DNA of 64,000 nucleotides from Albula goreensis (lineage: Eukaryota > Chordata > Actinopteri > Albuliformes > Albulidae). The notes under the pieces were generated by a model, which saw only the letters and a program-made list of their open reading frames with translations, ran no database searches and was not told where the DNA came from. The translations under genes and the position numbers were made by a program. Where the stretch lies: the NCBI GenBank assembly GCA_022829145.1, contig CM040741.1, positions 61,069,047 through 61,133,046 on the forward strand, read 5' to 3'. Shown piece by piece: positions 15,457-28,142 of this stretch; the first letter of the stretch is position 1, and the number at the start of each line of letters is the position of its first letter.

Positions 15457-18304
15457 GTGGCATATATCACCTGGAATATTTGGCATGGGGACAAAAACAT
15501 AGTTCTATGAGAATAATTAAAATATCTCCTGGCACTCTCAGAATGGAAAGTGTTTATTGTTAGCTATGAGACAGCTTTTGGTGAATGGATTCCTGGAGGA
15601 TAATTTAATGTAAATTACAACCTTGAACATGCATCAGTAGGCAAATGAGTTTGCACCTGCAAATCTCCTGAACATGGATCACAAGCAATGGCACACAACC
15701 ACAAGACTACAAAAACCCCTCAGAGTTAAATGACAAGTTGCTTTAGCTAATAGGACATCAAATAGACTGCAAAATTCGCCTACAGTTCTGAAACTGCCAT
15801 TGAAAGTCATTGACAATTGTAGATGTTTTTCCTTTAGCACAAAACACTACTCTAACTCTCTGTGGCCTTCTCTCACCTCCTGTGCCTTGTATTAGTTAAT
15901 TATGTTCCAATTGGTATTGATCATGACTACAGCAGTCTAGTCTGTTATTTGCGCTGACATCAGCAGGGTTCTTCGGGGACAAATAATTACCAGTGATCAG
16001 TGGGACACCTATGGGTCCGAGTGGTGCGCTCTGTCCTGGACTGACCCTGGTGAGTTCTCATTAATCCTGGCTTCCACTCCTTGAAGCGGTGTTTGCACCA
16101 GGAAATACCGCTAATCCTGCTGATCTTGATTTTCTGTCTCTATCACTCACCATGTGTATCATTCACCTTATTGCATGATCTGTGCAGTGTTCTCATGTGG
16201 CGTACCGGATTTAAGCAAATGACCGCTGGACAATGTGGGATTGTGCTCTTAAGGTATCTGAGTAAGTATGAAGATTGCTTTTACTTTACCTTTTCCTTCA
16301 GTTTTTAATCTACAGGCTGTTTAGCATATTCTTTGGACTTATAAATTGTTTTGTTTGCATACATGTGGCTCTCAAAACTCTCAAAAGTTGTGTGGACACA
16401 AAACTCATACATTCAGGATATGCCCCAGGCATTTGTGTGTGGATATAATTTTTGAATGAGTAAGGGGGTAAGGGATGTCAATGTCATATATACAGTCATT
16501 ATATCCTCTCAGTTTGCCATTTTCCTTGGCCATGGCCTTTTGGCTACAGAGCGTCTATTTATTGACGTGACTCTATGAACTGTATGTGAGTGTGTCCAGG
16601 AAGCACCATAACAGATTTTCATCTTGTTATTTCATAAAAAGGACCTTTCCCCTCACTAATGAGAGCACCATGCTTGTTGCATCACCTCACAGACAGCGTA
16701 TTAGTGTGGTGCCATATATGTCAAAAACATGAAGATATTGACAAGGTCAGCACAGGTGCCCTGCAGACGTAATGTGTGCAGAGAAGCTTCTGGAAAGGGA
16801 GTCTGCAAAGTAACACAGACAAGGCCATGTTCATTTGGTCATTGGTGCCAGAAGGAATTTGTACACTAAACTGAGAACTCCCCAACTGACCAGTACAGGA
16901 CAATTTCAGGGGGCCTGAAACAGTGTGAATGTTTTCTTGAAGGCATCCAACACCAACAAAACAAAAAAGGAAGCAGAAACAGAATACAAACATCCCAGGA
17001 CAGCAGTGATTCCACTTTAATGACTCTAAGGAGTCTACATATTGCCAGAGAAGACATCTGGCATTATTGAGTTGTAAACAGCATGGTTATGAGAAAAGGG
17101 TATGCGTAAAGAAAAAAAAAACGAATTATGACAGCACAGCAGTTGTTCTGAGGGTTTCTTCAATCAGTATAACAGCTCCTGTTCTGGCAAATCTCTGACC
17201 TCTCTCTCCATGTAAAGTTTCAACTGACTTTTGTTCAAAAGTCTCCTAAAAACTGAAAATGAAAAAGTTAAATAGATAAAATTCAAGACTTGTAGCAATT
17301 CAGTTGTTTATTAAGAAATGTAAATATAAAATCATGTATAAATGTGGAATATTAAAAGGGACTTGAGTCCCACTCTCACCATTACCTGCTAAGGCCAGAG
17401 GTCTTTGGTGAGGAAGCCCTTAGCTACGCCTCCCTGGGGTATGATATGGGATAAGTTGGTTAAGTTAGTCTCGTTAGTCTCATTGCTTTCTAGCAGCCAC
17501 TCCTGGTTGGCCAAGCTCCTGCCAATGCACAACACCAAGATATAGTTGATTTAGTCATCCTCCGGCAGCTTGGGAGGCACGTAATTGGTGGTGTGTCTGC
17601 AGTGAGGAAAGAAGCGAGGGTTAGTCCTCATACTAGTCACAGCTGGCAGGAACAGGTTGCTAGTAGACTAACAATTTAGGTTAATACAAATGCCAGCATG
17701 GGAAAAAAGTGGGGTAAAACCCCCAAAAAACACTGTCCAACTTAGTGTACATTTCATTTAATGGCTTAAGCTAATTTTCTTGTAAACCATTTTGACTAAA
17801 TGTCATTGTTGAGGGACTTAATGCCTTTGACTCCATAATCAATCTGGCCTCTTCTGACTGGTTTTCAAGTGCCATACAGAACCCAGCAACAGTGCTAAGT
17901 TAATGGAGCTACACTGCATAGCTGTTTTCCCCTCCCGGCTTAACCAGTTTATGTAAAGTTAGATGTAAAAATGACTGTCACTTTGTGCCTCTTCGGTGTT
18001 ATTGATACAGAAAACCCTGCTTGCACAAGCATATATAAAAACAAAGTCTGGCCTGAAAAACGACAAAAACTAGACCTGACATATCTGTGATTTTCTCCCG
18101 TCTGAGGTACTATTTTCAGGACATAAAACCATAGCTGTAGAAAAGTTGCAGAACTCAGACTGAACTGTGATGGAATTAAAGGTTTTAATCAGGTCATAGT
18201 TTTTAAGAAAATCAAAACGAATGATGATGGGTGTCCCCATTTGCAGTAAGCGGTAAGCATGCTCCCCCAGGAGTTTACACTGTTTTGAGGCCTATTTCAA
18301 CATC

Positions 18305-18341
18305 AATAAAAGCGTAACTTTTCCAAAAAAAAAAAAAAAAA
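18305..18341 (+). mobile_element. 3' end of a retroposed transcript (AATAAA plus poly(A))
   Basis: AATAAA at 18305-18310 is followed 14 bases later by 17 consecutive A residues at 18325-18341. That spacing is what a reverse-transcribed, polyadenylated RNA leaves in genomic DNA. The preceding few hundred bases have no recognisable reading frame, so the source could be a 3' UTR retrocopy or a LINE/SINE tail. I could not define the 5' limit or flanking duplications. Confidence 0.4.
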
Positions 18342-20584
18342 CACCTCCAACTTTTAGTATATGTCAGTCATATTATATATGTTGTTTATGGCAGAAAAAT
18401 GAAGCCATCCTTGTACTACTTCACATCTGGACTGTTGCCGCAGTGTCTGGTATCACCTCCAGCCTTATCAGCAGGCTGCAGTAACGTTCACATTTCCTCC
18501 ACCCAGATTTAGCATGGCACCGGGTGAACTGGCACACCACACTTGATGGAGTCAACTTCAAAATTCTTCCCGTCACTTCCAAAAGCCCTCTGTGGTTCTG
18601 CGACTGAACTTCTTCTCTCCCATAACCCCTGGCTGCTCCCTCAGATCCATCGGTCCTCTGACAGGTCCCATTACTACATCAACACCCCGGGAGATAGATC
18701 TCCCTTCAGCTCTACCTCCCTGCCTTTGGAGCTTCTGCTCCTCATTGTCACTGCACATGGAGTGTCAGAATTAAATCTCTCTTAGGCAGACTTTTGATGT
18801 ATGATTAACTAGTTCGCATTGTTCTTGCATTATTCAATGGTTTTTTAACCCTACTCTGTCTATTTTTTCACTGTGTAATCCTGGTCCCTTCATTTCAATG
18901 CTGTACCTTTAACTGCTGACCTTGTAGATTAAGTTTAGTCTGTGAAAAGCATTATAATTGTAGTGGAGTGTTTCATGAAGTTTGGTGAAATGGATGCACA
19001 CTGTTCTGTTTTCGCATATTATTAATCAAATTGGTTTTATATCAGATGTCTTATCTGTGAAATAACTGCTCATGATGCATATCCTCAATTATCCTTAGGG
19101 AATGATTATGCTCTGTCCTTTCTTCACACAAATTTAGCTGTGATAACACATTGTCAGCTATGTAGATTTAAAAGGATAATACCCAATTTTATGCAAATAA
19201 AATTATGGAGACAGTAGTAGCAGATTGGTAATGGTGACTTTGCCCCCTGTTTCTGTGCTGTGACCCACACAGTCAGGGGAAGTTCTGGTAATTGCTAGTT
19301 AATATCAATATGTCTGCATTTTTACCAAATTATTATTCCTGCCTCCTGAAATTTGAAATGGAACCCAAAGAAAAACACTCATTATTTGATTACTTTCAGC
19401 AGGGTGACCACCCCATCTCGGGAGATACTGGGAAATATAAATAAATACAGTTAAATTCATTCATCTTCGAAAAGTCAGTCATTCATTTTTAAATGAATAA
19501 TCACGCAGTTGAATGTACATTAAAGTCATCATACATTAAAACATGGTTGTGATACATTACTATATGCTATTGTGCAAACAATAAAGTTTACATCAACAAT
19601 GTCACACAATTAATACCCTGTCCTGCCAAATCCCATGAGAAGTGTTCTGATCAAAGTTGATATCAAAATGTCATAATTGAAGCACATATCAAAATCTTTG
19701 CATGGACACAAATGTTATTTTCCCCATAAAATCACATTCCTACACCAACAGTTTTTTTTGCACAAACATTTTTGGCAGTCTACTGACTCCCACCTAGCAC
19801 TTGTCCAGGGCCCATCAGAACAACAAAATAATTGCTTTGAATAAAAGCAAAGGTACTTCTAAGGAATAGATTCAGCCAACAAATTTTGGAACTTTGATTC
19901 CCAATTAAAAACAGTGTGACACTATTCTCAGTATGACTGAAGTGCTGCTTCTCACTCTCTCTCTGTGTGTCTCTCTCACATTCATGGGCTGAATTTCTCG
20001 CTTCACTTTGTTCTCTGCTACCACTAATTACTGCATGTCAGTCATGTAGATATAAATCACTGTTAGACAAAACAATGGCCATGGTGATTAAGATTTCTTC
20101 GGAGCGATGAGTCACCCATTTCTGTTATACAGAAACATCCGACTCCAGGGACCACAAACGGCACGCTTCAGGGGGGCGATTCCACCCCAAAACAGACACA
20201 CCATACGTTGGTCAAACATCTCCCTCAGCACTATGTAAGGTTGATAGGTATTTCTGTGTGTCAACTGCGAGGCATGTAAAAACATGTTGTTTTCATTTCT
20301 GATCATGTATGAAAATCTGATACAGCCCTCAGTTGTTCTGTGAGGTAACACGATCCTTCAGTCCAGGCTTGGCTGTAGCGCTGGTAACGTGTCAGGAGTG
20401 CCAATGCTTGGGAGTCAAATTTGAGCCAGTAACATCACATTAAATTGATGGTGATGTGCTGCTGGCACCAGGGACATGCAGGGCAATGTTCCCGCTGTTC
20501 GGAGCGGTGGAATGGGGCACGGTTTCACCCGCCTCAGAGGCCAGCAGCCACAATGCTGTGCTCTCACTAAGCTAGGTATCATCA

Positions 20585-20690
20585 GTGGTTAGCACGTTGC
20601 TTGCACAATGGGAGGAACAACGAAATTCCCCACTGGGGGTTTCAAAAGCCGGCGCAGGACCGGAGGGACCCCGGGCTCACTGGTGCATAC
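20585..20690 (+). repeat. tRNA-like SINE fragment (tentative)
   Basis: The stretch contains GTGGTTAGCACGTTGC, which resembles the A-box region of tRNA-derived fish SINEs. A GC-rich stretch ending in a CCCGGGCTC-like segment follows. The order fits a tRNA-derived head, but the B-box is poor and no tail is clear. It is an old fragment at best. Confidence 0.35.
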
Positions 20691-21438
20691 AAAAACAAAC
20701 GTAGCAAGATCCAGAACTTTCAGTAGAGTCGCTTTGGCTAACACTCCTTGTGAGGACACCTCACTGGCAGGGGCTCCCCTGAGTCCTCAGCTCTGGTCCT
20801 ATAGAGAGTCACCTGCACCCGGTCAGCCTTCCCATGCTGAAGTCGCTTACCTTTGTGGTAAGTCTCATGCTTTTCCTCTCCGAGTGCAGGAACTGGTTGT
20901 TAATTCTTTCCACTGGCATTGGCCATCTCATTACACATGAGGAGGGCCTTGCATCTGCAGAGATGATAATGACTCAGGACACTGAAGCTGGGTTGATGTG
21001 CCTCTAGAACTTTCCTAAAGCTGCCGGTAAGAGTACACTGTGACTGCTCATTGCTCTGTCAAATAATTTCTTTTCATTAAAAACATACAGTTATAAATCA
21101 TTGCTGTTGTAAAAGAAATCTTTTGAAAATCATTTTGAATTAGTATTTCTGTCATGTTTGCATCGATACTTAAACAGAAAGTTGAAAATATCAGCTGGAT
21201 TCTACAGATGTGTCAAGGCACTGTTGCACAAGAGAGTATATTCAAAACACTGGGTGACTAAAACATCTACGACTAAAAATTTCTCATTACCTGAAATGAC
21301 TTTTTTTAAGATGCAAGATTTTGTTATGATGCTGACAAAATTCAAATGAACTAGCCCCTAAGTCTGAGGGCATCTTAATGCTTATGTGGCCTCATTATCG
21401 GCTGTTTCAAGGTAACTATGTTATTATCTCTGAACTTC

Positions 21439-21468
21439 AATGGTGATCATCACAGAAAGATCACCATT
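21439..21468. repeat. Short perfect inverted repeat
   Basis: AATGGTGATC at 21439-21448 is matched by its exact complement GATCACCATT at 21459-21468 with a 10-base loop. No function is implied. Confidence 0.7.
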
Positions 21469-24400
21469 TTAGCAGGCAGCTGGAAAGCAACCAGCATTAC
21501 TGTCACTGTATCAGTCTTCCTCTCACTATGGGTTTTCTCTGAGGCATACTGGGTAATTAACCTCTGAGCTGTATGTATAATATGTCAGCATTGCATGGTA
21601 ATTGCCTGTTATAACATGTAAGAGCCCCCTAATTATGTACATGTTGTACGTGCGTTTCCAGGACATTTTAAAATTCACGGCTGGAGAGCAGATTCACTGT
21701 AGAACAGTAATAAATTAAAAACCACCATGAGCTTGTTTTTCCATTTTACATTCAAAAGGCATTTTAACAAATGTGAGCAGTAATTTAAACACGCTATTTT
21801 AGATGTGGAATTACATGACAGAACAGTGCAAATTGGGCACATGATATATCCAGCAGTTTTGAAATTCTTATATGGATGGAAACACTCAAATGACCTTTTC
21901 ACTCATTTCCAGCAAATGAGTTTGGCACGGATTCATGATAAATACAGATTAAGGAAATTCTGGGAGCAGAAAATCGAGAATCACTGCCAGATGGTTGGGA
22001 ATGAAGAATCAAGGATGAAGAGAAGTGCTTTGTCTAAGTAGGTTTTCCTGGCATAGTGCTTTCTGTCGGAGATGTTAATCACCCATGAAAAAATGTGCTT
22101 TCTATCTCACAAACTAACATACTTCTAAGACTCGTATTCAATCAACATTATTCTCTAACTCTCACTCACAATTGAATGCCAGTGTTTTACTCTTCAAACA
22201 CAGCTCAGAAAGTTCAGCAAGAGCTTGCAGTTAAGGAGAAAGATTGGGTACAAGTTAAAGTGTAAAAGAGTGGCACTAGTCAGAAATGCTTTTGTAAATG
22301 TGGATTATGAAAAAATATAATCCTATAAAAATGTGGCTGATATACTTTAATTGTGTAGGGCTTGGAAACGGAAACATCTGATGACAGAAGTGGTTGCAAA
22401 TTGTAGGAACTGTCATTCACTTGTTATGGGAGTCTCCTTGTATAGTGTCTTTTGGGAAGTTGCTGCTTGGTTTTCTCTTCTGGTTACTGTATATAGATGA
22501 CCTCACATGCCCGAGGCAGATCCTTTTTGGGGACTACGGCCAAATTCAGCTTAGGAAGAGCATGTGATATGACCCAGCTTACCATTAAATCAAAATGTGT
22601 ATGATCATCAATCTCGTATTTAATTAAGGGTAGACAATAATGTTGCATACGGCAAGGTGCCATGGTGAGATACACTTAATTGGTCCTCTTTGTCAGTGCA
22701 AACAGTTGACTTATCAGTTCTGTTTTTTTAATATCTTGGTGCAATACTCGTGCATGCCAGGCAAAAGGTGACTTCACAACCTGACCGATTGTAAAATTCA
22801 TGGATATTATTCAGCCTTACAATAACTCTGCCAACAATGTCAAACACAGGAAGAATTTAGAGGTTTATTCAATACAAAGTACATGTCTATGTTAAATACT
22901 TTTCTTTTAACATGGAATGATAGAACCGTGAGTTCTTCGTTTGCTATTGACAGCACATAATATGGTTTGTAGGATACAAAGTAATAGATTGTTTTAGATT
23001 ATCAATATACAGCATAGTTTACAAAGTAGTACCATATATTAAAGCAGCTGTATAGGGCTGAGGGTCACTGGGGAACCAGTTTAAACCAAAGTATAAATTC
23101 AAATAAATACACAATATGAAACAATTGAATTTAATCAGTACAGGTAGATAGTCAAACCCTTTGATGATGAAACCTCAATACCCTATGAGCAGGCCGGAGG
23201 CAAGAGTTTGATGAGAAACTCAACAGAAGAAAGAAATGTCAAGGGGAACAATCGCAGCGGATCGCAGTGGGGGTGTCTGTCCCCTGCAGACCAGAAAGAG
23301 ATACAACCTGCAGGTCTTTTTATCCTCAACTTAGTGGAGGTCAAACCAATACCTTGTTTAATATATATATATAAAGATAGTGCAGTACAATTGTAGTTGA
23401 ATGTCAGTTGGAGGTCACATAACCAGCAAATTTTACCCTGGAACTCTTAATTATTTACAGTTATTTCAGTTATACATGGATATGTGTTCCATTAATTATA
23501 TGTGATTAATGTAGATCAGATCGCCTTTGTGTTTAAGGTCTTCTGAATGCTGTGAATTGATTTGTTTGATATTCATGTGGGCTCAGGGTAACTCTTGAGT
23601 TGAATCTCCTCCATTTCTGTTAAAAAGAAGTATTTAAATATTAGTTGAACAATTTAAAGGAGAATATGACAAGGAAATGTTCTATTTTTCAATATCATGA
23701 TTGTATATTTTTATCACAAAAGCCAAAAAAAGTCCTTATACATTTATTTGGTTTTCAAGAGTAACTTTCTGCCATTATTTCACTGCAAGTTTATAATATT
23801 TAATTGCACATAGTACATGTTTTTACCCTATTAACACAATTAACATGTTAACATATTTAGCCAGTTCTTTAATAATGTAATATCTCTTTCTATAAGTATG
23901 TCAGCTCTCTTCACAGGCATGTGGTATAGTATTTGTAATGAAGCTGGTAAAAATTTTAATCAGCCAAATTTTTTCATTTTGTCTATGCAGATAAGTTAAA
24001 GTTCAATGCAGCTGGACTCCTAATTAGGTCGAAGAGTACAAGTGAAAACGTTCCCAGGAGTAAAATGAAACAGTGAACGAACTGTTGGTTGAGAACAGCT
24101 GAGGCATGTTTTGTCAGGCAAAAAAGTCTGGAGTCTAATTCAATTTCTGGACAAATCTCTCTTTAATTAGCAGCTGTTCTTATTTATATATGCTTCCAAA
24201 TGGCAACCCCAGTTTCCACAGCAACCAACCCCACATCCAATCATATCCATGCATCCTTGAAGCATAATTAACAGTCACTGCCATTCGAACCAGTACAAAG
24301 ACACAAATGTCATTCAGTACAAACGTCCCCTACAAAAATGGCTGGTCCTCTGAATGTGACATGACTGACTTGGAAGTGAATTCTATGGTAATTGGTTTGG

Positions 24401-24489
24401 AGAAGTCACTGGAATATGATGTGATAATCAGAGACTCTCCAGTCATTTTGAGTATGTGGTTGTTCCAGCCCTGCCCAGCTGTACGGGCA

Positions 24490-24545
24490 GGGGGATTATC
24501 AACCTAAGAAGTCCCACACCAAGTACAAATGCCCAATAATCCCCC
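24490..24545. repeat. Short inverted repeat
   Basis: GGGGGATTAT at 24490-24499 and ATAATCCCCC at 24536-24545 are perfect 10-bp inverted repeats separated by 36 bases. They may be part of a degraded mobile element, but no boundaries could be set. Confidence 0.5.
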
Positions 24546-24841
24546 TTCTCTGGTCTTCCCACTAATCAATATGAATTAGTTGACACTGAGGCAGCTAGGG
24601 GAATCATGAGTGAAGCTACCCTCCATTCACATAATGGATATATAGATTGCTCTCACAATATAAGTCTGGTAAGTTCAAGGAAATTTTTCTAGGGGTGAAT
24701 TTGCAAGTTCTTTTTATTATTTTTTTTTATAGAAAATAATAATGTAAAACAAATATCCCACTGCAGTTAGCATTAGCATTGATTTTTGAGTGATGAGTCA
24801 GCATCTTGTTTTGCTCTGCATTATGTATGTGTCCTCTACAG

Positions 24842-24995
24842 ACTGCGTGAGGAGTGGATCAGGAGACTGGAGGCCCAGACCAAGCACCTGAAGAGCGCTA
24901 ACGAGGAGCACTCCAAGAGGGCCAAAACAGCCCAGCTGACACCTCCAATCCAGGCTGATCCCCCCCAGCTGCTGCTGCATGTTGACGCCAATTAG
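24842..24995 (+). CDS. Terminal coding exon of an unidentified gene
   Basis: A pyrimidine-rich CCTCTACAG acceptor ends at 24841 and is followed by 51 codons to a TAG at 24993-24995. A poly(A) signal lies 79 bases after the stop. The peptide begins LREEWIRRLEAQTKHLKSAN and is strongly charged, predicted helical or coiled-coil for about 35 residues, then Pro/Gln-rich, ending LLLHVDAN. Codons are mostly G- or C-ending, unlike the AT-rich surroundings, which supports real coding. The first base of the exon completes a codon begun upstream. I do not recognise the family and cannot find the preceding exon. The gene would be transcribed towards c5ar1 and apc, which lie on the opposite strand. Confidence 0.6.
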
Positions 24996-25074
24996 AGGTT
25001 TTTTCCCCTGCATTCCAGTCTCCTCAGTGGCCTCCAATTAACAGTGTTATCAACCCCCTAGAACATGAGTCTCA

Positions 25075-25080
25075 AATAAA
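25075..25080 (+). terminator. Poly(A) signal AATAAA
   Basis: A canonical AATAAA lies 79 bases after the stop codon of the plus-strand terminal exon, with a GT-rich stretch (TTTTGTGACACG) shortly after. Cleavage would fall near 25095-25105, giving a very short 3' UTR of roughly 100 bases. Confidence 0.55.
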
Positions 25081-25159
25081 ACTGAACTTTTGTGACACGG
25101 CACACTCGTTTGAGTTCTTGCGCAACCTCATTTTGTTTTAACCAAGAGAAGATACTTGA

Positions 25160-25179
25160 TTTTTTTTTTTTTTGGGGGG
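25160..25179. repeat. Poly(T)-poly(G) tract (T14 G6)
   Basis: Fourteen T residues run directly into six G residues. A similar T20-G7 tract lies at 33653-33679. Confidence 0.85.
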
Positions 25180-26128
25180 TTTGTTTTCTAATAATAATGG
25201 TTCTTGTGATGTGAAAGATGAACTTTTATGGAAGTAACATAAAATGATATGGCATGAGAACTTGCGTTATATGATGAATATCTTCATGGCTAGGGCGAGA
25301 ACATTTTTGGACTACACAGTGAATCCCTCCAATATCTAGATATTTGGTAACTCAGAATTTAGGATGTTTGAGTTAGTGGAAGGGTCAATATTGTTCAAAT
25401 GATGTCCATATTTTTCATGTTAGCAGTAGTCAATTGTAGTAGCAGTGTTGGTGACTGTGAGACATAGATCCTTGGAAACTGGACTGATTAAAAGTTTGAT
25501 TCTAGAACATGAGTAAAGTATCCAGGAACAATGAACATACATTTCTTTGGTATATAGCTAACTTTATAAATATAAAAAAAATCAATAATGTATGTTGACC
25601 TGCATTAGGATATGTTGCCAATTCAAAATTATTATATTTTTTTATAATAAATTATTTTAAAAAATAGCAATGATAAAATACTAAACTAAGAAACCTGGCA
25701 GTAGATTGGAACATGTTTATTTTAAACCTGGGTGAATATTTAGGCACTCATAGCCTAAAACTTGCCTTTGTACAAGATGATAGAATATGTAATGCAGTAT
25801 TAATTACCCAATTTGTAATAATCAGTTCAAAATGAATACAAATACAATCAAACCCATAGTTGGTAAAATATAAACTTGAAATTATCTGTCAATGGATAAC
25901 ATTTTAACATGACTTAAAAACAAACATTGTACTTCCTTCTCTACAACCACTCTTTTCTGCTTCAATTAAACTATTTTCAATTAAACTATTCTCCTAGTGG
26001 AACGTAAAACTAGATCATGAACTAATCATGTGAAAGAGAAAAGCTGAATCTCATTCAAACACGTCATGAACTTCTACAAAATAATCCATGTGAATAAATT
26101 TGCCACTCTTCACATGCCAGTATCTCAC

Positions 26129-26256
26129 CTCCAAAGAAAATACCACACCAGAGGTCTCCAATGGTACGTTGACAGTCATTGAACGCAAAAGTTTAGAAAG
26201 AGCAATTTCCCCCCTTTTCTGTGAAGCCATGCTGTCTTCACTGTGTGCCATTCCTC
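26129..26256 (-). CDS. Candidate orphan internal exon (weak)
   Basis: On the minus strand a pyrimidine-rich stretch ending CCAGCAG (a tandem acceptor) precedes 128 bases, followed by the strong donor GAG|GTGAGA. One frame is open throughout and contains SMASQKRGEIALSKLLRSMT. The other two frames are interrupted. I do not recognise the peptide, and no neighbouring exon was found. Good-looking splice sites arise by chance in long AT-rich DNA, so this is only a candidate. Confidence 0.2.
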
Positions 26257-28116
26257 CTGCTGGAACAACAAAAAGCAAAACGATTACAATGTCCCCTTTG
26301 AGACTGAAATTAGTGGCCACTGCGCCACCCCAAAGATGCTGGAGTTTGAGCCACCGCAGGATGCAGCTGGAGACTATAAAAATGGTAGACGCATCCTCTG
26401 TGCTAGGTGCCTTGCATTTACATTGATTGATTGGGGTAAGGCCCCTGAGAAAAACATGAGCTGTACATGCATGTCAAGTTGTCTCATGCTACAGATTTCA
26501 TGATAAGAGGCAGGTCCCATGAGCCGTATAGGCCCAGATAGGCTTCTTTATCTCAGTAAATACAAAAAACAGCTCATGTCCAAAGCCTAAACACAAGTGG
26601 ACTGTTACCATGGATATGACCTTTACTCCAAAGGATATGTTTGTTTTTATATAGCTATGGTATATTACCCATATCCAAGAAATGCTGTCTTTGTTCACCT
26701 CTGTCTCCGTGAAAAGGAAAAGATGAAATTTCACAGTAGATAAAAAATATTTTAGGTAAAGAGATTTTCATAGGGAGAGGAATGATTGAGGAGTTGAAAA
26801 AGATCTTTTCCTTTTAAAAAATGACAAAAAAACTGCAGACGTTTTTGTCTGAGTCATCAGTTGAATACAAAAATATTTGTGGTGTTTCAATTTTATCTTT
26901 CGTAGTTCAAAACCATAGACTAAAAGTTTTCACTTCAAAATGGTATGACATAAAACTACTGAAAACCAAAGAATATGAATGGCAACCGACATCTAAAATA
27001 TTTTCATCCAGTCTCAGGAAATTTGCCTTTGACAGCAACTTCTGTAGATTTCTTACAGGTATGCCTTATAACCCAAATTCAATGTGTGATTCATTGTTCA
27101 AGGCAAATGTTTGGTACAACTGAGACAAAGGGGTAAGCTCTCTGTTAATTTATGGGAATATCTTCAAAGTAAAACACAATAGAACCAATTACTCAGTATG
27201 ACATCACATCTTTTTAAAATCCATTTTTCTCTGTGACTCCTACATTATTTTTTGAGATACCAATGAATTCAGTTCATGAATAATCAGTGTCTGTCATCTT
27301 TCGAGAGTTCATTCAAGATAAACTGCTGTTGCCAGCAGTCTGTGTACTTTGTTAAGCAACAAAAGAACAAATTAATTTTCCTTTAATGTACCTCCTCTTT
27401 CGCTACTACTGGTCAATCACATCACATTTATGACTGATAGGAAATGCTACCTGCCACCAATCACTGATATTATTGCCATCTGGCAGATGATATAAAATGT
27501 AAATATGAAATATATCCCAGCATGCTCACCACCCCACAGCTCACGGTCAAAGTGCATTAGCACCTTGTACTTGAATGATGTTAAATTGCACTTCATTGTG
27601 TGACATGAACATTGTGAAGGGAAATCTTGTTCAGAACTTCAACAAATAGTCGCCTGCCATCTATTTATGGAATCAAGTCTCCAGTTACTGTCACAATGGT
27701 GACAGCCTCTCAGCTTTCCCTGAACCATTGACCCTGGTATGGTCTTTTTGAAAAGCTAGCACACAACAAATTTGTCAGTGCTGTGACACTCAGATGGCCA
27801 GTGTTAGATGGAGCCCTTGGTTTTTGAAGGGAATAACATGCCCTTAAAAGCAGGGGGGGGTTCCTGATGCAATTTGGTATGCTTTGGCTACCAACCAAAT
27901 GTCATCAGAATTTTCTCAAGAACTCACTTCAACAACCCACAACAGTTTATTTCTACACCAGGGAGTCTGAATCCCAACCTTGCTGTTACCAGCTATAGCC
28001 AGGGGTCTAAACTGGTGGGGCAACAATCTGCTCAGTGTGTACCGCCATGTAGCCAGTCATACCACATGATCAGTCACTAGTGCCCTCTCCTGAACCAGCC
28101 ATGCACCTGCAGTTCA

Positions 28117-28142
28117 ATACTCCACTGTGGAATGTGGAGTAT
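28117..28142. repeat. Short perfect stem-loop
   Basis: ATACTCCAC at 28117-28125 pairs exactly with GTGGAGTAT at 28134-28142 around an 8-base loop. No gene context is evident. Confidence 0.6.

Noticed and set aside
20608..20940. 110-residue open frame near the SINE-like stretch
   Set aside because: It overlaps a tRNA-like repeat fragment and has no protein similarity that I can see.
25620..25665. AT-only palindromic stretch
   Set aside because: Inverted repeats made only of A and T arise readily by chance in this composition.
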